A DNA stretch of 64,000 nucleotides from Seohaeicola saemankumensis (GTDB taxonomy: Bacteria; Pseudomonadota; Alphaproteobacteria; Rhodobacterales; Rhodobacteraceae), in assembly GCF_021021435.1 (NCBI RefSeq), contig NZ_JAINWI010000017.1, positions 89,234-153,233 on the forward strand, written 5' to 3'. Shown here one piece after another: positions 1 through 7,587 of this stretch. Below the pieces are notes generated by a model, which was not told the origin of the DNA, did no database searches, and saw nothing but the letters and a program-made list of their open reading frames with translations. Each line of letters opens with the position of its first letter. The stretch's first letter is position 1. Position numbers and translations under genes: made by a program.

Positions 1-1
1 G

Positions 2-154
2 GCTTGCGACCCCAAGTTCAAGGATTACGCCATTTACGAGCATTGCCTGCCCTTCAACGTCGCCCGCGCCTATGACGAGGCGCGCGGCATCGACACCCCC
101 CGCATCTGGACCGCCCAGCGCGATATCGAGATGTGGGAAGCTTTGCAAAGCTGA
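2..154 (+). CDS. C-terminal end of a hydrolase-like protein, possibly MBL-fold (partial)
   Basis: The window opens inside an open frame that ends at a TGA at 152-154. The visible 50 residues include YAIYEHCLPFNVARAYDEA and end PRIWTAQRDIEMWEALQS. This tail resembles the C-terminus of MBL-fold metallo-hydrolases that sit beside FAD monooxygenase/DUF2783 genes in aromatic degradation loci, but no catalytic motif lies inside the window. It is on the same strand as the next three genes and only 19 bases upstream of them, so it is probably the first visible gene of that operon. Family assignment is from memory of the tail and is uncertain. Confidence 0.5.
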   Translation, partial: ACDPKFKDYAIYEHCLPFNVARAYDEARGIDTPRIWTAQRDIEMWEALQS

Positions 155-173
155 TCAGTCGAGGGCGGCAGAC

Positions 174-374
174 ATGAAATACGGACCAACACGGGGCGAG
201 TTGAAGTTGCGGCTTGCGATCTCGGTTTTCGGGCTGGGGATGATGGCTTTTGCCCTTGTCACACGCGGCTTTGGCGGCATCGCCGCGCTTGAGGTGGTGC
301 TGATCGCAGGCGCGTTTTTCGGGGGCACTGCGGTATGGTCCGCTTGGGCGCTTTTGCGAAAGGACAACGGATGA
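174..374 (+). CDS. small two-helix membrane protein of unknown function
   Basis: A 66-residue protein starting MKYGPTRGEL and ending in a basic tail LLRKDNG. Two hydrophobic stretches, about residues 12-30 and 36-58, predict a two-helix inner-membrane hairpin. The ATG at 174 was chosen because it follows the preceding stop closely with GAGGGCGG upstream; an in-frame start further upstream would overlap the previous gene. Its TGA (372-374) overlaps the ATG of the FAD monooxygenase, so the two are translationally coupled. I do not recognise a family. Co-operonic position suggests a membrane-anchoring or transport accessory role for the monooxygenase module, which is inference only. Confidence 0.6.
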   Translation: MKYGPTRGELKLRLAISVFGLGMMAFALVTRGFGGIAALEVVLIAGAFFGGTAVWSAWALLRKDNG

Positions 375-1993
375 ACAAGATTTTCGAGGTGCCTCTTTAT
401 CCCTATCGCCGCCACGCGGATCAGGATGCGCTATCGCCTGCCCATCACAAGGTCGCGGTCATCGGCGCGGGTCCGGTCGGTCTGGCCGCCGCCGTTGATC
501 TGGCGCAGCAGGGCGTCGAGGTGGTGGTGCTGGACGAGAATGACAAGGTCAGCTTCGGCAGTCGCGCCATCTGCTTTGCCAAGCGCACGCTGGAGATCGC
601 GGACCGTCTGGGGCTGGGCGCGCCCTTGGTGGACAAGGGCGTCCGGTGGAGCATTGGCAAGGTGTTCTTCGACGAGCGCAAGGTCTATGACTTCAACCTG
701 CTGCCCGAAGAAGGCCACAAGCGGCCCGCCTTCATCAACTTGCAACAGTATTACATCGAAGAATATCTGGTCAAACGCGCCCGTGAAATCGAAGCGGGAG
801 GCGCGCAGATCGCACTTCGTGGCGGCAACAAGGTGGCGGGCATCACCGATCACGGCGACCACGTGGCGCTGTCCATCGACACCCCCGAAGGCCAGTATGA
901 GATCACCGCCGATTACGTCATAGCCTGTGATGGTGCGGCCAGTCCGGTCCGCTCGATGTTGGGACTGGATTTCGTAGGCCGCGTGTTCGAGGACAATTTC
1001 CTGATCGCCGATGTGATCATGGAGGCGGATTTCCCGACCGAACGCTGGTTCTGGTTCGATCCCCCCTTCAACAAGGGGCAATCCGCGCTTTTGCACAAGC
1101 AGCCTGATGGGGTTTGGCGCATCGATCTGCAATTGGGCTGGGATATCGACAAGGAGCAGGAGAAAAAGCCCGAGAACGTGACCCCCCGCCTAAAGGCAAT
1201 GCTGGGGGATGACGTGGAGTTCAGCCTGGAATGGGTCTCGATCTATACCTTCCAGTGCCGCCGGATGGAAAAGTTCCGCCATAACCGGGTGATCTTTGCT
1301 GGCGACAGCGCGCATCAGGTCAGCCCTTTCGGAGCACGCGGTGCCAATTCCGGCCTGCAGGATACTGACAATCTGGCGTGGAAGCTGAAACTGGTGCTGG
1401 ACGGGCTTGCCCCGGACGCCCTGCTGGACAGCTATGACGCTGAACGCGTTTTTGGCGCAGACGAGAACATCCTGAACTCGTCCCGCTCGACCGATTTCAT
1501 CACGCCCAAGTCCGAGATCAGCCGCGTCTTCCGCGATGCGGTGCTGGACCTGTCCGAGCATCACGCCTTTGCGCGGCCTTTGGTCAATTCGGGGCGGCTT
1601 TCCATGCCCTGCACCTATGACGGATCACCACTGAACACGCCCGATGCGCTGCCCCTGGGACCCGCCCGCACGCGGCCCGGTTCGCCCTGCCCTGACGCGG
1701 CGCTGGGCAACAGGTTTCTGCTGGACGGTCTGGGAGACAGGTTCACACTGCTCACGATCAACACCGACGCGCCCGACAGCCTGACCGAAAGCGGCATCAC
1801 CGTGACACGGCTTGCCTTGAGCGATCAGGACGATGTCACCGGCGCGCTGACCGCGCGCTATCTGGGGGATGCGCCCGCCGCCGTCTACCTGATCCGCCCC
1901 GATCAGCATGTTGCCGCGCGTTTCCGTGCTTACGACGACACCGCCATTCGTGCCGCCATCCGGTGCGCCACAGGACAGGATATTCAAGCATGA
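371..1993 (+). CDS. FAD-dependent aromatic-ring monooxygenase (MhpA/PheA-like)
   Basis: A 540-residue class A flavoprotein hydroxylase. Residues 29-37 carry the Rossmann dinucleotide motif (VIGAGPVGL). A DG motif (CDGAASPVRSMLG) lies in the middle, and the GD/FAD-ribityl motif IFAGDSAHQVSPFGARG is near residue 309. Enzymes of this family use NAD(P)H and O2 to hydroxylate phenolic acids in the cytoplasm, for example 3-(3-hydroxyphenyl)propionate. ATG 371 is preferred over an upstream in-frame start because AAAGGA precedes it and it overlaps the previous stop. The downstream DUF2783 gene overlaps its stop. Being next to homoprotocatechuate genes, it could supply a catechol-type substrate, but the real substrate cannot be read from sequence. 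Confidence 0.85.
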   Translation: MNKIFEVPLYPYRRHADQDALSPAHHKVAVIGAGPVGLAAAVDLAQQGVEVVVLDENDKVSFGSRAICFAKRTLEIADRLGLGAPLVDKGVRWSIGKVFFDERKVYDFNLLPEEGHKRPAFINLQQYYIEEYLVKRAREIEAGGAQIALRGGNKVAGITDHGDHVALSIDTPEGQYEITADYVIACDGAASPVRSMLGLDFVGRVFEDNFLIADVIMEADFPTERWFWFDPPFNKGQSALLHKQPDGVWRIDLQLGWDIDKEQEKKPENVTPRLKAMLGDDVEFSLEWVSIYTFQCRRMEKFRHNRVIFAGDSAHQVSPFGARGANSGLQDTDNLAWKLKLVLDGLAPDALLDSYDAERVFGADENILNSSRSTDFITPKSEISRVFRDAVLDLSEHHAFARPLVNSGRLSMPCTYDGSPLNTPDALPLGPARTRPGSPCPDAALGNRFLLDGLGDRFTLLTINTDAPDSLTESGITVTRLALSDQDDVTGALTARYLGDAPAAVYLIRPDQHVAARFRAYDDTAIRAAIRCATGQDIQA

Positions 1994-2193
1994 CCGCCGA
2001 TCTGATCCTGACGCCGAACATGGACCGTCCCGACGACATTTACGCCGGTCTGCTGGCAACCCATGAGGGGCTGACCAAAGACGCAAGCGACGCGCTAAAT
2101 GCGCGGTTGATCCTGATCCTGATGAACCATATCGGACAACACGATGTGCTGGCGCAGGCCTTGCAAGCCGCGAAATCGCCGGAAAAAGGCTAA
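1990..2193 (+). CDS. DUF2783 family small protein
   Basis: A 67-residue protein whose ATG overlaps the TGA of the monooxygenase (ATGA). The pattern PDDIYAGLLATHEGL followed by SDALNARLILILMNHIG matches the DUF2783 family, short helical proteins found almost always beside FAD-dependent aromatic monooxygenases. The conserved linkage suggests a subunit, stabiliser or partner of the hydroxylase; no catalytic residues are evident. The predicted fold is two amphipathic helices. The function of the family is not established to my knowledge. Confidence 0.75.
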   Translation: MTADLILTPNMDRPDDIYAGLLATHEGLTKDASDALNARLILILMNHIGQHDVLAQALQAAKSPEKG

Positions 2194-2289
2194 GCCGACC
2201 TATTTCATGGTGCCATAAATGCTCGAAATCCCCCGCTTGCCAACATGTGCAACGCGGAGGATTTTCATTGCCAGATGCCGCTCTGGAAT

Positions 2290-2310
2290 ATATTTATCAT
2301 GTTAACTAGA
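2290..2310 (+). promoter_or_regulatory. predicted HpaR-type operator before the decarboxylase-hpaI genes
   Basis: The stretch contains ATATTTA, C and TGTTAA in the same register as the site at 7137-7157 between hpaR and hpaF; 17 of 21 positions match. It lies 14 bases before the start codon of the decarboxylase and just before its ribosome binding site (CGGAGGGGGA). The half-site GTTAA is intact; the opposite half is TTATC instead of TTAAC. It probably places the decarboxylase and hpaI under the same MarR-type repressor. Confidence 0.6.
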
Positions 2311-2324
2311 CGGAGGGGGACGTG

Positions 2325-3740
2325 ATGCGGTGGGACGAGTTTCCAAAATGGGGCCGTTGGGCCGCCGACTGGGCCGGACGCTATCATGCAGGTCTGCGTG
2401 ACAGATCAGTGCGGGCGCAAACCCGTCCAGGTGACGTTCTGGCCGCCCTGCCTGCACATCCGCCGGAAGCAGCGCAATCGATGGACGATATCATTGCGGA
2501 TTTCGAATCCATCGTGATGCCAGGGATCACCCATTGGCAGCACCCGCGTTTCTTTGCGTATTTCCCCTCGAATGCCTCGCCTGCTGCGGTGTTGGCAGAT
2601 CATCTTGTGACGGTGATGGCACCGCAATGCATGCTGTGGCAGACCTCGCCCGCCGCGACCGAGATGGAGACGCGGATGATGGATTGGCTGCGCCAGTCCA
2701 TCGGTCTGCCGGACGGGTTCGCCGGTGTCATTCAGGACAGCGCCAGTTCAGCCACACTGGCTGCCGTGCTGGTGATGCGCGAACGCGCGCTGGAATGGGA
2801 TGGCAATGCCAACGGCCTCGCAGGTCAGACACCGTTGCGCATCTATTGTTCAGCCGAAGTGCATTCGTCGGTTGACCGGGCCATCTGGATCGCGGGTATC
2901 GGGCAGACCAACCTAGTCCGCATTCCTACCCAAGGCCCGCTGCGCGGCATGGATGTCGCGGCACTGGAGGCCGCGATTGTCGCCGACAAGGCGGCGGGTT
3001 ATCTGCCTGCGGGCGTGATCGCCTGCACGGGCGGCACGGGCACCGGCGCGTGTGACGATATCGCGGGCGTATGCCGCGTGGCGCAGGCGCATGGCCTATA
3101 CAGCCATGTCGATGCGGCATGGGCGGGGGCGGCGATGATCTGCCCAGAATTCCGCGATTTGTGGCAAGGCGTGGAGATGGCGGATTCGGTCGTGTTCAAC
3201 CCGCATAAATGGCTGGGCACGCAGTTCGATCTGTCAGCGCATTTCATACGCTCGCCTGCGGACCTGACGCGGACGCTGGCGATCCAGCCGGAATACCTCA
3301 AGACTCACGGCGCGGACGGGATCATCAATTATTCCGAATGGTCGGTCCCGCTGGGGCGGCGGTTTCGAGCGCTCAAGCTGTGGTTCCTGATCCGTGCCTA
3401 CGGACTTGAGGGATTGCGGGCAATGATCCGCAACCATGTAGCGTGGAGCCACGATCTGGCGGAAAGGTTGCGCGCCACGTCTGGGTTCCAGATCGTGACA
3501 GAACCTGTCCTGTCGCTCTTTACTTTCCGCTATGCACCCGATGGTGACGATGCCGAGGCGTTAACGCAGGCGCTGCTCAACGCGATCAATGATGACGGGC
3601 GGATCTACCTGACCCAGACACGGGTGGCAGGTGATTACGTGATCCGCTTTCAGGCCGGACAATTCGATGCAATAAAGGCGGATGTCGATACGGCCTATGA
3701 TGTCATCACCGAAACCGCCGCAGCCCTCGCAAAAGGATAG
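2325..3740 (+). CDS. PLP-dependent aromatic-L-amino-acid decarboxylase
   Basis: A 471-residue group II decarboxylase of the DOPA/tyrosine/tryptophan/phenylalanine type. Seen are the N-terminal HPRFFAYFP motif, the substrate-entry sequence MLWQTSPAATEMETRMM, SAEVHSSVDRA with the ring-stacking histidine, HVDAAWAG with the PLP-pyridine aspartate, and FNPHKWLGT with the Schiff-base lysine near residue 295. It releases CO2 from an aromatic amino acid to give the amine. A GTG one codon earlier is possible, but ATG 2325 has the better spacing from CGGAGGGGG. It lies 3 bases upstream of hpaI and behind an HpaR-like operator. Together this suggests feeding tyrosine- or DOPA-derived amines towards homoprotocatechuate; no amine oxidase is visible nearby. 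Confidence 0.88.
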   Translation: MRWDEFPKWGRWAADWAGRYHAGLRDRSVRAQTRPGDVLAALPAHPPEAAQSMDDIIADFESIVMPGITHWQHPRFFAYFPSNASPAAVLADHLVTVMAPQCMLWQTSPAATEMETRMMDWLRQSIGLPDGFAGVIQDSASSATLAAVLVMRERALEWDGNANGLAGQTPLRIYCSAEVHSSVDRAIWIAGIGQTNLVRIPTQGPLRGMDVAALEAAIVADKAAGYLPAGVIACTGGTGTGACDDIAGVCRVAQAHGLYSHVDAAWAGAAMICPEFRDLWQGVEMADSVVFNPHKWLGTQFDLSAHFIRSPADLTRTLAIQPEYLKTHGADGIINYSEWSVPLGRRFRALKLWFLIRAYGLEGLRAMIRNHVAWSHDLAERLRATSGFQIVTEPVLSLFTFRYAPDGDDAEALTQALLNAINDDGRIYLTQTRVAGDYVIRFQAGQFDAIKADVDTAYDVITETAAALAKG

Positions 3741-3743
3741 ACC

Positions 3744-4517
3744 ATGCCCGCACCCGAGAACCGCTTCAAACAGGCCCTTGCCGCGGGGCAGATGCAATAT
3801 GGCTGCTGGGCAGGCTTTGCCGACACCTACCCGACCGAGGTCCTGGCGACCGCTGGCTTTGACTGGCTGGTCATCGACGGCGAGCATGCGCCCAACGATA
3901 TCCGCTCCATCATGGTGCAGTTGCAAGTGCTGGAGGGCAAGGAGCACAGCCATCCGGTTGTACGCCTGCCGATGGGCGAGGCGTGGTTGATCAAACAAGC
4001 GCTCGATATCGGTGCGCAGACTCTGCTGATCCCGATGGTGGAAAGCGCGGATCAGGCCCGCGATCTGGTGCGGGCGATGCGCTATCCGCCGGAAGGCATC
4101 CGTGGTTCGGGCGCGGCGCTGGCGCGGGCCTCGCGCTTTGCCGCGATCCCTGACTATATCCGCACGGCCAATGACCAGATGTGCCTGCTGGTGCAGGTGG
4201 AAACCATGAAGGGTATGGACGCACTTGACGCTATTCTGGCGGTCGAGGGTGTGGATGGTGTCTTCATCGGCCCGTCCGATCTGGCAGCCGATATGGGCCA
4301 TCTTGGTGACAGCACCCAAAAGGATGTGCGCATGGCGATCAAGGATGCGCTGGGAAGGATCCAAGCATCCGACAAGGCAGCGGGGATATTGGCGCTGGAT
4401 CACGACACGGCATCGGATTACCGAAACTGGGGCGCGCAATTTCTGGCCGTTGGAATCGACGTTGTTTTGCTCGCGCGCGCCGCGCGCGATCTGGCCTCGC
4501 GCTGGAAACAGAGTTGA
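3744..4517 (+). CDS. hpaI: 4-hydroxy-2-oxoheptanedioate aldolase
   Basis: A 257-residue class II pyruvate aldolase of the HpcH/HpaI family. It cleaves 4-hydroxy-2-oxoheptane-1,7-dioate to pyruvate and succinate semialdehyde, the last step of homoprotocatechuate meta-cleavage. Expected residues are in place: catalytic His48 in IDGEHAPND, Arg74 in VVRLP, metal ligands Glu153 in VQVET and Asp179 in GPSDLAADMG. Length is normal for the family. It is separated from the rest of the hpa genes by about 2.6 kb of broken genes, and is instead coupled to the decarboxylase upstream (3-base gap). Related aldolases act on similar oxo-acids, but the nearby hpaDEFGH make this the natural assignment. Confidence 0.9.
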   Translation: MPAPENRFKQALAAGQMQYGCWAGFADTYPTEVLATAGFDWLVIDGEHAPNDIRSIMVQLQVLEGKEHSHPVVRLPMGEAWLIKQALDIGAQTLLIPMVESADQARDLVRAMRYPPEGIRGSGAALARASRFAAIPDYIRTANDQMCLLVQVETMKGMDALDAILAVEGVDGVFIGPSDLAADMGHLGDSTQKDVRMAIKDALGRIQASDKAAGILALDHDTASDYRNWGAQFLAVGIDVVLLARAARDLASRWKQS

Positions 4518-4547
4518 TGCGCGCAGCACATCAATCCTGATCCGCGT

Positions 4548-4937
4548 TTACAACACCGCAATCCCTTCATCCAATGCAGACAGGATCACCTGCATATTGG
4601 CGGAGGTCAGAACAAGCGGGGCCGACATGAAGATGTTCGGCCCTGACACGCGCACCATCGCATCGGCACCATAGGCAACTTCTTGCACCTCACCGATCGA
4701 CTTCTTGTCGATCGGCGTCTTTTTTGCGCGGACACTGACCAGTTCCAGCGCACACGTCAGACCATGTCCGCAGCGAATATCACCGATAACCTCATGCTTG
4801 CGCTGACGCGCATGCAATCCTGCAAAAAGTTCCGCGCCACGGGCGGCTGCGTTGTCATGCACGCGCAAACGCTCGGCTTCCGCCAGACAGGCAAGGGCGG
4901 CAGCGGCTCCGACCGGATGGCCGGAATAGGTGGCCTC
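4548..4937 (-). pseudogene. class III aminotransferase, C-terminal remnant
   Basis: On the minus strand an open frame running from 5129 to 4548 changes character part way. From about residue 66 on it reads TYSGHPVGAAAALACL, ending in MSAPLVLTSANMQVILSALDEG, which matches the C-terminal domain of class III (ornithine/4-aminobutyrate type) aminotransferases. The PLP-lysine domain and everything before it are missing. The fragment is fused in frame to the HAD remnant upstream, so an internal deletion has joined two genes. It has no plausible activity. Confidence 0.7.
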
Positions 4938-5355
4938 CACATTCCCCTCCAATTGCGACAGGATCGGTAGTTTGGTGCGAACATTCGCCCCGTAGACGAG
5001 ATCCAGATCGTTCAACGGGATCGCCAGACGGATCCCCGCCGCCTGAGCCACGGCGATGCAATCGCGGAATTCGGGGCGGATCGCCACATCCGGATCGGTC
5101 TCGCAGGCCGCGCGCACGAAATCAGCCATGTCGGACCAGTGACGACCCGGCAGTCATGCAACCCCGGCGGTGCGATGCCGCCAGTAATTGCGCTCGCTGA
5201 TGTAGTCGGCCTGCATATTTTGTCAAAAGGGTTACTACTGGATCAAAAGGTCCACGTCATGTCAAACGGCCGTGCAGCAGACCCAATGCCACCTCCGTCA
5301 GGTCATGGGTTTCGAACAGCATACCCAAAATCACGCCGCCAAAGTCCAGAATGAG
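4938..5355 (-). pseudogene. HAD-like hydrolase, frameshifted and truncated remnant
   Basis: Three minus-strand pieces in consistent order resemble one HAD-superfamily protein. ILDFGGVILGMLFETHDL (about 5355-5260) carries the first-Asp motif. ADYISERNYWRHRTAGVA lies in another frame (about 5215-5155). DPDVAIRPEFRDCIAVAQAA with DLDLVYGANVRTKLP (5129-4940) carries the cap and second motif region. A frameshift near 5257 and a stop near 5155 interrupt the reading. The 3' end is fused to the aminotransferase fragment. The gene is dead; assignment rests on pattern recognition of the pieces. Confidence 0.6.
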
Positions 5356-5442
5356 GGCACGATCTGTCGGGTTTGTTCTACCGCCTCGTCGCCATCCGCA
5401 ATCCCGTAGGGGAAAACATCCCTTCACGCGTGTCGGGCGCAA

Positions 5443-5559
5443 CGCTTTCACACGCAGTGCCGACCGCAACAAGGCCTGCAACGCCGGCGCCATACGCGCC
5501 ACGGGTGCTGCGACGGCCATCGTGCCAATCACGCAGGAATGTGCGTCGAACAACGGCAT
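5443..5559 (-). pseudogene. possible IclR-type regulator, C-terminal remnant
   Basis: A minus-strand segment reading MPLFDAHSCVIGTMAVAAPV, then ARMAPALQALLRSA, resembles the end of the effector-binding domain of IclR-family regulators (pattern P-x-F-D-x-x-G-x-x-x-G-A-x-x-x-x-A-P). No helix-turn-helix or upstream half is present. The same frame runs on without a stop into the HAD fragment, so it has lost its own end. Its order, regulator-HAD-aminotransferase, suggests a former catabolic operon. The identification is tentative because only about 38 residues survive. Confidence 0.4.
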
Positions 5560-5599
5560 GGCGCGGGAATGGACATGCGAATGGGCCTTATGACGACAT

Positions 5600-6011
5600 T
5601 TCTACGCTGCCGGAACGAGAAATAGGCGCGGGTGGATTATCCACCTGCCCATCATATCCTGCCCCGTGATCCGTTCTTCCCGCCCCCGAAGGCCATGTGA
5701 GGCCTGATGCCCCCCTTCCGAACGGCAAGACGCCAAGGCGAGGCCAGTTCCTTTTTGGGTTTGGTTTTACGGCTTTCGGCATCGTCGTCCTGACAAATCT
5801 GGGCTAGCAGACCGTGTAGGTGCAGCGCTCCAAGCTGGTTGCGCGACCGGGTTTCTGGCCGGGGCCTGCCGAAGCAGGCATAGTCCTGTTCGGCCTATTG
5901 CAACTGCGCGGATTGCGTCTTGGTCACGCGTTGCACCGTTCATGGATTACACGCAAGACCGTGCCGAGGCGCGGGTATGGTTGCGGCCATTAGAATATAC
6001 CCTTTAGGTTT
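5600..6011. other. gene-free stretch inside the decayed region
   Basis: I see no open frame with family features here on either strand, no clear promoter, terminator or repeat. It lies between minus-strand relics (regulator, HAD, aminotransferase) and plus-strand relics (transporter, Tm-1-like), and is most simply read as eroded coding DNA. Confidence 0.5.
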
Positions 6012-6180
6012 ATGGTCTATGTGTTTGCGGTTCCCCGTATCGGATATTTGCCTGCCAAGATGATCCTTGTGCCTGCGATGGTCTGGCGGCTGGGTTATCG
6101 CAGGCCGCAAACGATCTGGATCGTGCTGGGTTTTGCTGTCGCGCCGGTTCTGTTGTGCCTGGGGATGGCGAACCTCAAGA
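6012..6180 (+). pseudogene. possible TctB-like transporter subunit, C-terminal remnant
   Basis: The plus-strand frame reads VYVFAVPRIGYLPAKMILV, then a WRLGYRRP turn and a second hydrophobic helix IWIVLGFAVAPVLLCLGMA ending in IPGG. Two helices linked by a basic turn and a Pro-Gly ending resemble the last part of TctB, the small membrane subunit of tripartite tricarboxylate transporters. No start, no first half and no TctA partner are present. Assigned as a relic with low confidence. Confidence 0.3.
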
Positions 6181-6204
6181 TACCTGGCGGTTGTGTGTAT
6201 CTGT

Positions 6205-6590
6205 GTCTTCCCGATGGCCGCGCGCCTCCGCGCGCAGGGCGGTGGTGTCATGGCCGTGGATGTCGCGGTTCTGGGTGATCCCAAACGCCCACCAGCATGT
6301 CGACACATCAGGTAGCCGAGGCTGGTGGCAGCACGATCCATCACGCCATCGACAGCGGCGACGAGAATGTGGCGATGCAGATCATGGCGCAAGGGGCGGC
6401 GGTGTTGGCGCGATGGAAAAGGCGTTGCCCGAAAAAACGGCAATCCACACGCCGGTCTGTCACATCAACGAAGCCGATTTTACTGAAAAAGGTCTGGAGA
6501 TTATTCACGACAGGGACACGCGCGGGATCATCAAGACCCGAGCACAGCGTCTTCCTGCTTCAAATATCCTTGCGGGACAGGCCCGATCTG
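6205..6590 (+). pseudogene. Tm-1-like (UPF0261) ATP-binding protein, frameshifted remnant
   Basis: Three frames in order give pieces of one family. ARLRAQGGGVMAVDVAVLGD (about 6215-6285) and STHQVAEAGGSTIHHAIDSG followed by AMQIMAQGAAVLAR (6297-6410) match the N-terminal domain of Tm-1-like proteins. HTPVCHINEADFTEKGLEII (about 6450-6510) resembles their C-terminal D-x-H-I-N-D-x-x-F region. The middle of the normally ~400-residue protein is missing and frameshifts separate the pieces. Not functional. Confidence 0.45.
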
Positions 6591-6619
6591 TTTGAGGGCC
6601 AAGGAAAGCACAGCGGCTG

Positions 6620-7075
6620 TCAGGTCTTTGGATCACGCTCCAACGCGTCCAACTCGTTCAACAGGTCCAGTAGGGCATTCAGTTTGTCCTCGCCGAATCT
6701 CTCGCGCAACCATGCGTTCAGGCGCTGGCTTTCTTTCAGGTTGTCGGCGATCAATTGCCGCCCCGCGTCAGAAATCGACACAAGCTGGCGCCGCCGGTCG
6801 GTCGGGTGACTTTCGCGGCTGATCAGACCCTTGGCCTGCAAGGTCTGCAAGATCCGCGTCAGACTGGGCATAAGCAGGCAAGAGCGGTCTGCGATCTCGG
6901 TCGGGTCAAGCGTGCCACGTTCCGCAAGCACCCGCAGAACGCGCCATTGCTGTTCGGTCACACCGACATCTGCCAGCATGGCACGGATCGGGCCCATGAC
7001 CTTCTCTCGCGCGCGCAACAGCGCGATGGGAAGAGACCTGTTCGTTTCGGGTGCAATGTCGCGCGAGATATCCAT
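6620..7075 (-). CDS. hpaR: MarR-family regulator of homoprotocatechuate degradation
   Basis: A 151-residue winged-helix protein. Residues 16-52 (SLPIALLRAREKVMGPIR, then GVTEQQWRVLRVLAERG) and the recognition region SCLLMPSLTRILQTLQAKGL, followed by the wing DRRRQLVSISDAG, match HpaR/HpcR regulators. HpaR proteins repress hpa genes and are released by hydroxyphenylacetate-type ligands. It is divergent from hpaF across a 98-base gap that holds a palindromic operator, so it likely represses both directions. Its 3' end borders the decayed region. Confidence 0.88.
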   Translation of the reverse strand: MDISRDIAPETNRSLPIALLRAREKVMGPIRAMLADVGVTEQQWRVLRVLAERGTLDPTEIADRSCLLMPSLTRILQTLQAKGLISRESHPTDRRRQLVSISDAGRQLIADNLKESQRLNAWLRERFGEDKLNALLDLLNELDALERDPKT

Positions 7076-7136
7076 GCGTCCTATCTGCCTGTATTTTGTA
7101 TCGCAGGCAATAAGAGGGCTTGACGCAGGATGTATT

Positions 7137-7157
7137 ATATTTAACTTGTTAATTAAA
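7137..7157 (+). promoter_or_regulatory. HpaR operator overlapping the hpaF promoter
   Basis: A perfect palindrome TTAACTTGTTAA at 7141-7152 sits in AT-rich sequence within an otherwise GC-rich genome, between hpaR and hpaF. A TTGACG at 7120-7125 could be the -35 box with a weak -10 (TAACTT) inside the palindrome at about 16 bases spacing. A binding dimer would therefore block polymerase. The same pattern is found before the decarboxylase at 2290-2310. Confidence 0.72.
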
Positions 7158-7173
7158 TGCCTTGGGAGGGGTC

Positions 7174-7587
7174 ATGCCGCATATCAGTATCGACTATTCG
7201 TCCAATCTCGAGGCCGAGATAGATATTCCGCTACTCTGCGATAGGCTACGCCGTGCGGCGATTGAGACCGGCGCGTTTCCCGTAGCTGGCGTGCGGGTCA
7301 GGGCCTTTGCTGCCAGCCACACCAGCATCGCCGATGGCAACCCCGATCACGGCTATATCGACATTTCGGTCAGGCTGCGCGGCGGGCGTGACCTGCCGAC
7401 GCGCGAACGCGCCACAGCTCATATTTTTGCTGCGGCCGAGGCGTTTGTCGCACCCGTGTTGGCCCGCCGTTCGCTCGCCCTGTCGCTCGAGATGCGTGAT
7501 ATCGACCCTGTCCTGTCGCCCAAGTCCGGCTCGATCCGCGACCATCTGGGCAAAACCGACCCCCAAAATACAAAAAGGCTGACCTGA
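7174..7587 (+). CDS. hpaF: 5-carboxymethyl-2-hydroxymuconate delta-isomerase
   Basis: A 137-residue tautomerase-like isomerase starting MPHISIDYSSNLE. Pro2, exposed after Met removal, is the general base in this family. It isomerises 5-carboxymethyl-2-hydroxymuconate to 2-oxohept-5-ene-1,7-dioate-type intermediates. The ATG at 7174 is chosen over an upstream TTG because GGGAGGGG precedes it and because the start exposes Pro2. Its stop overlaps the start of hpaE by one base (TGATG). First gene of the divergent hpa operon, directly behind the HpaR operator. Confidence 0.88.
   Translation: MPHISIDYSSNLEAEIDIPLLCDRLRRAAIETGAFPVAGVRVRAFAASHTSIADGNPDHGYIDISVRLRGGRDLPTRERATAHIFAAAEAFVAPVLARRSLALSLEMRDIDPVLSPKSGSIRDHLGKTDPQNTKRLT

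Noticed and set aside
5940..6443. minus-strand 167-residue frame in the decayed region
   Set aside because: Composition is His/Arg/Pro rich with no domain, whereas plus-strand pieces of the same stretch match TctB-like and Tm-1-like proteins.
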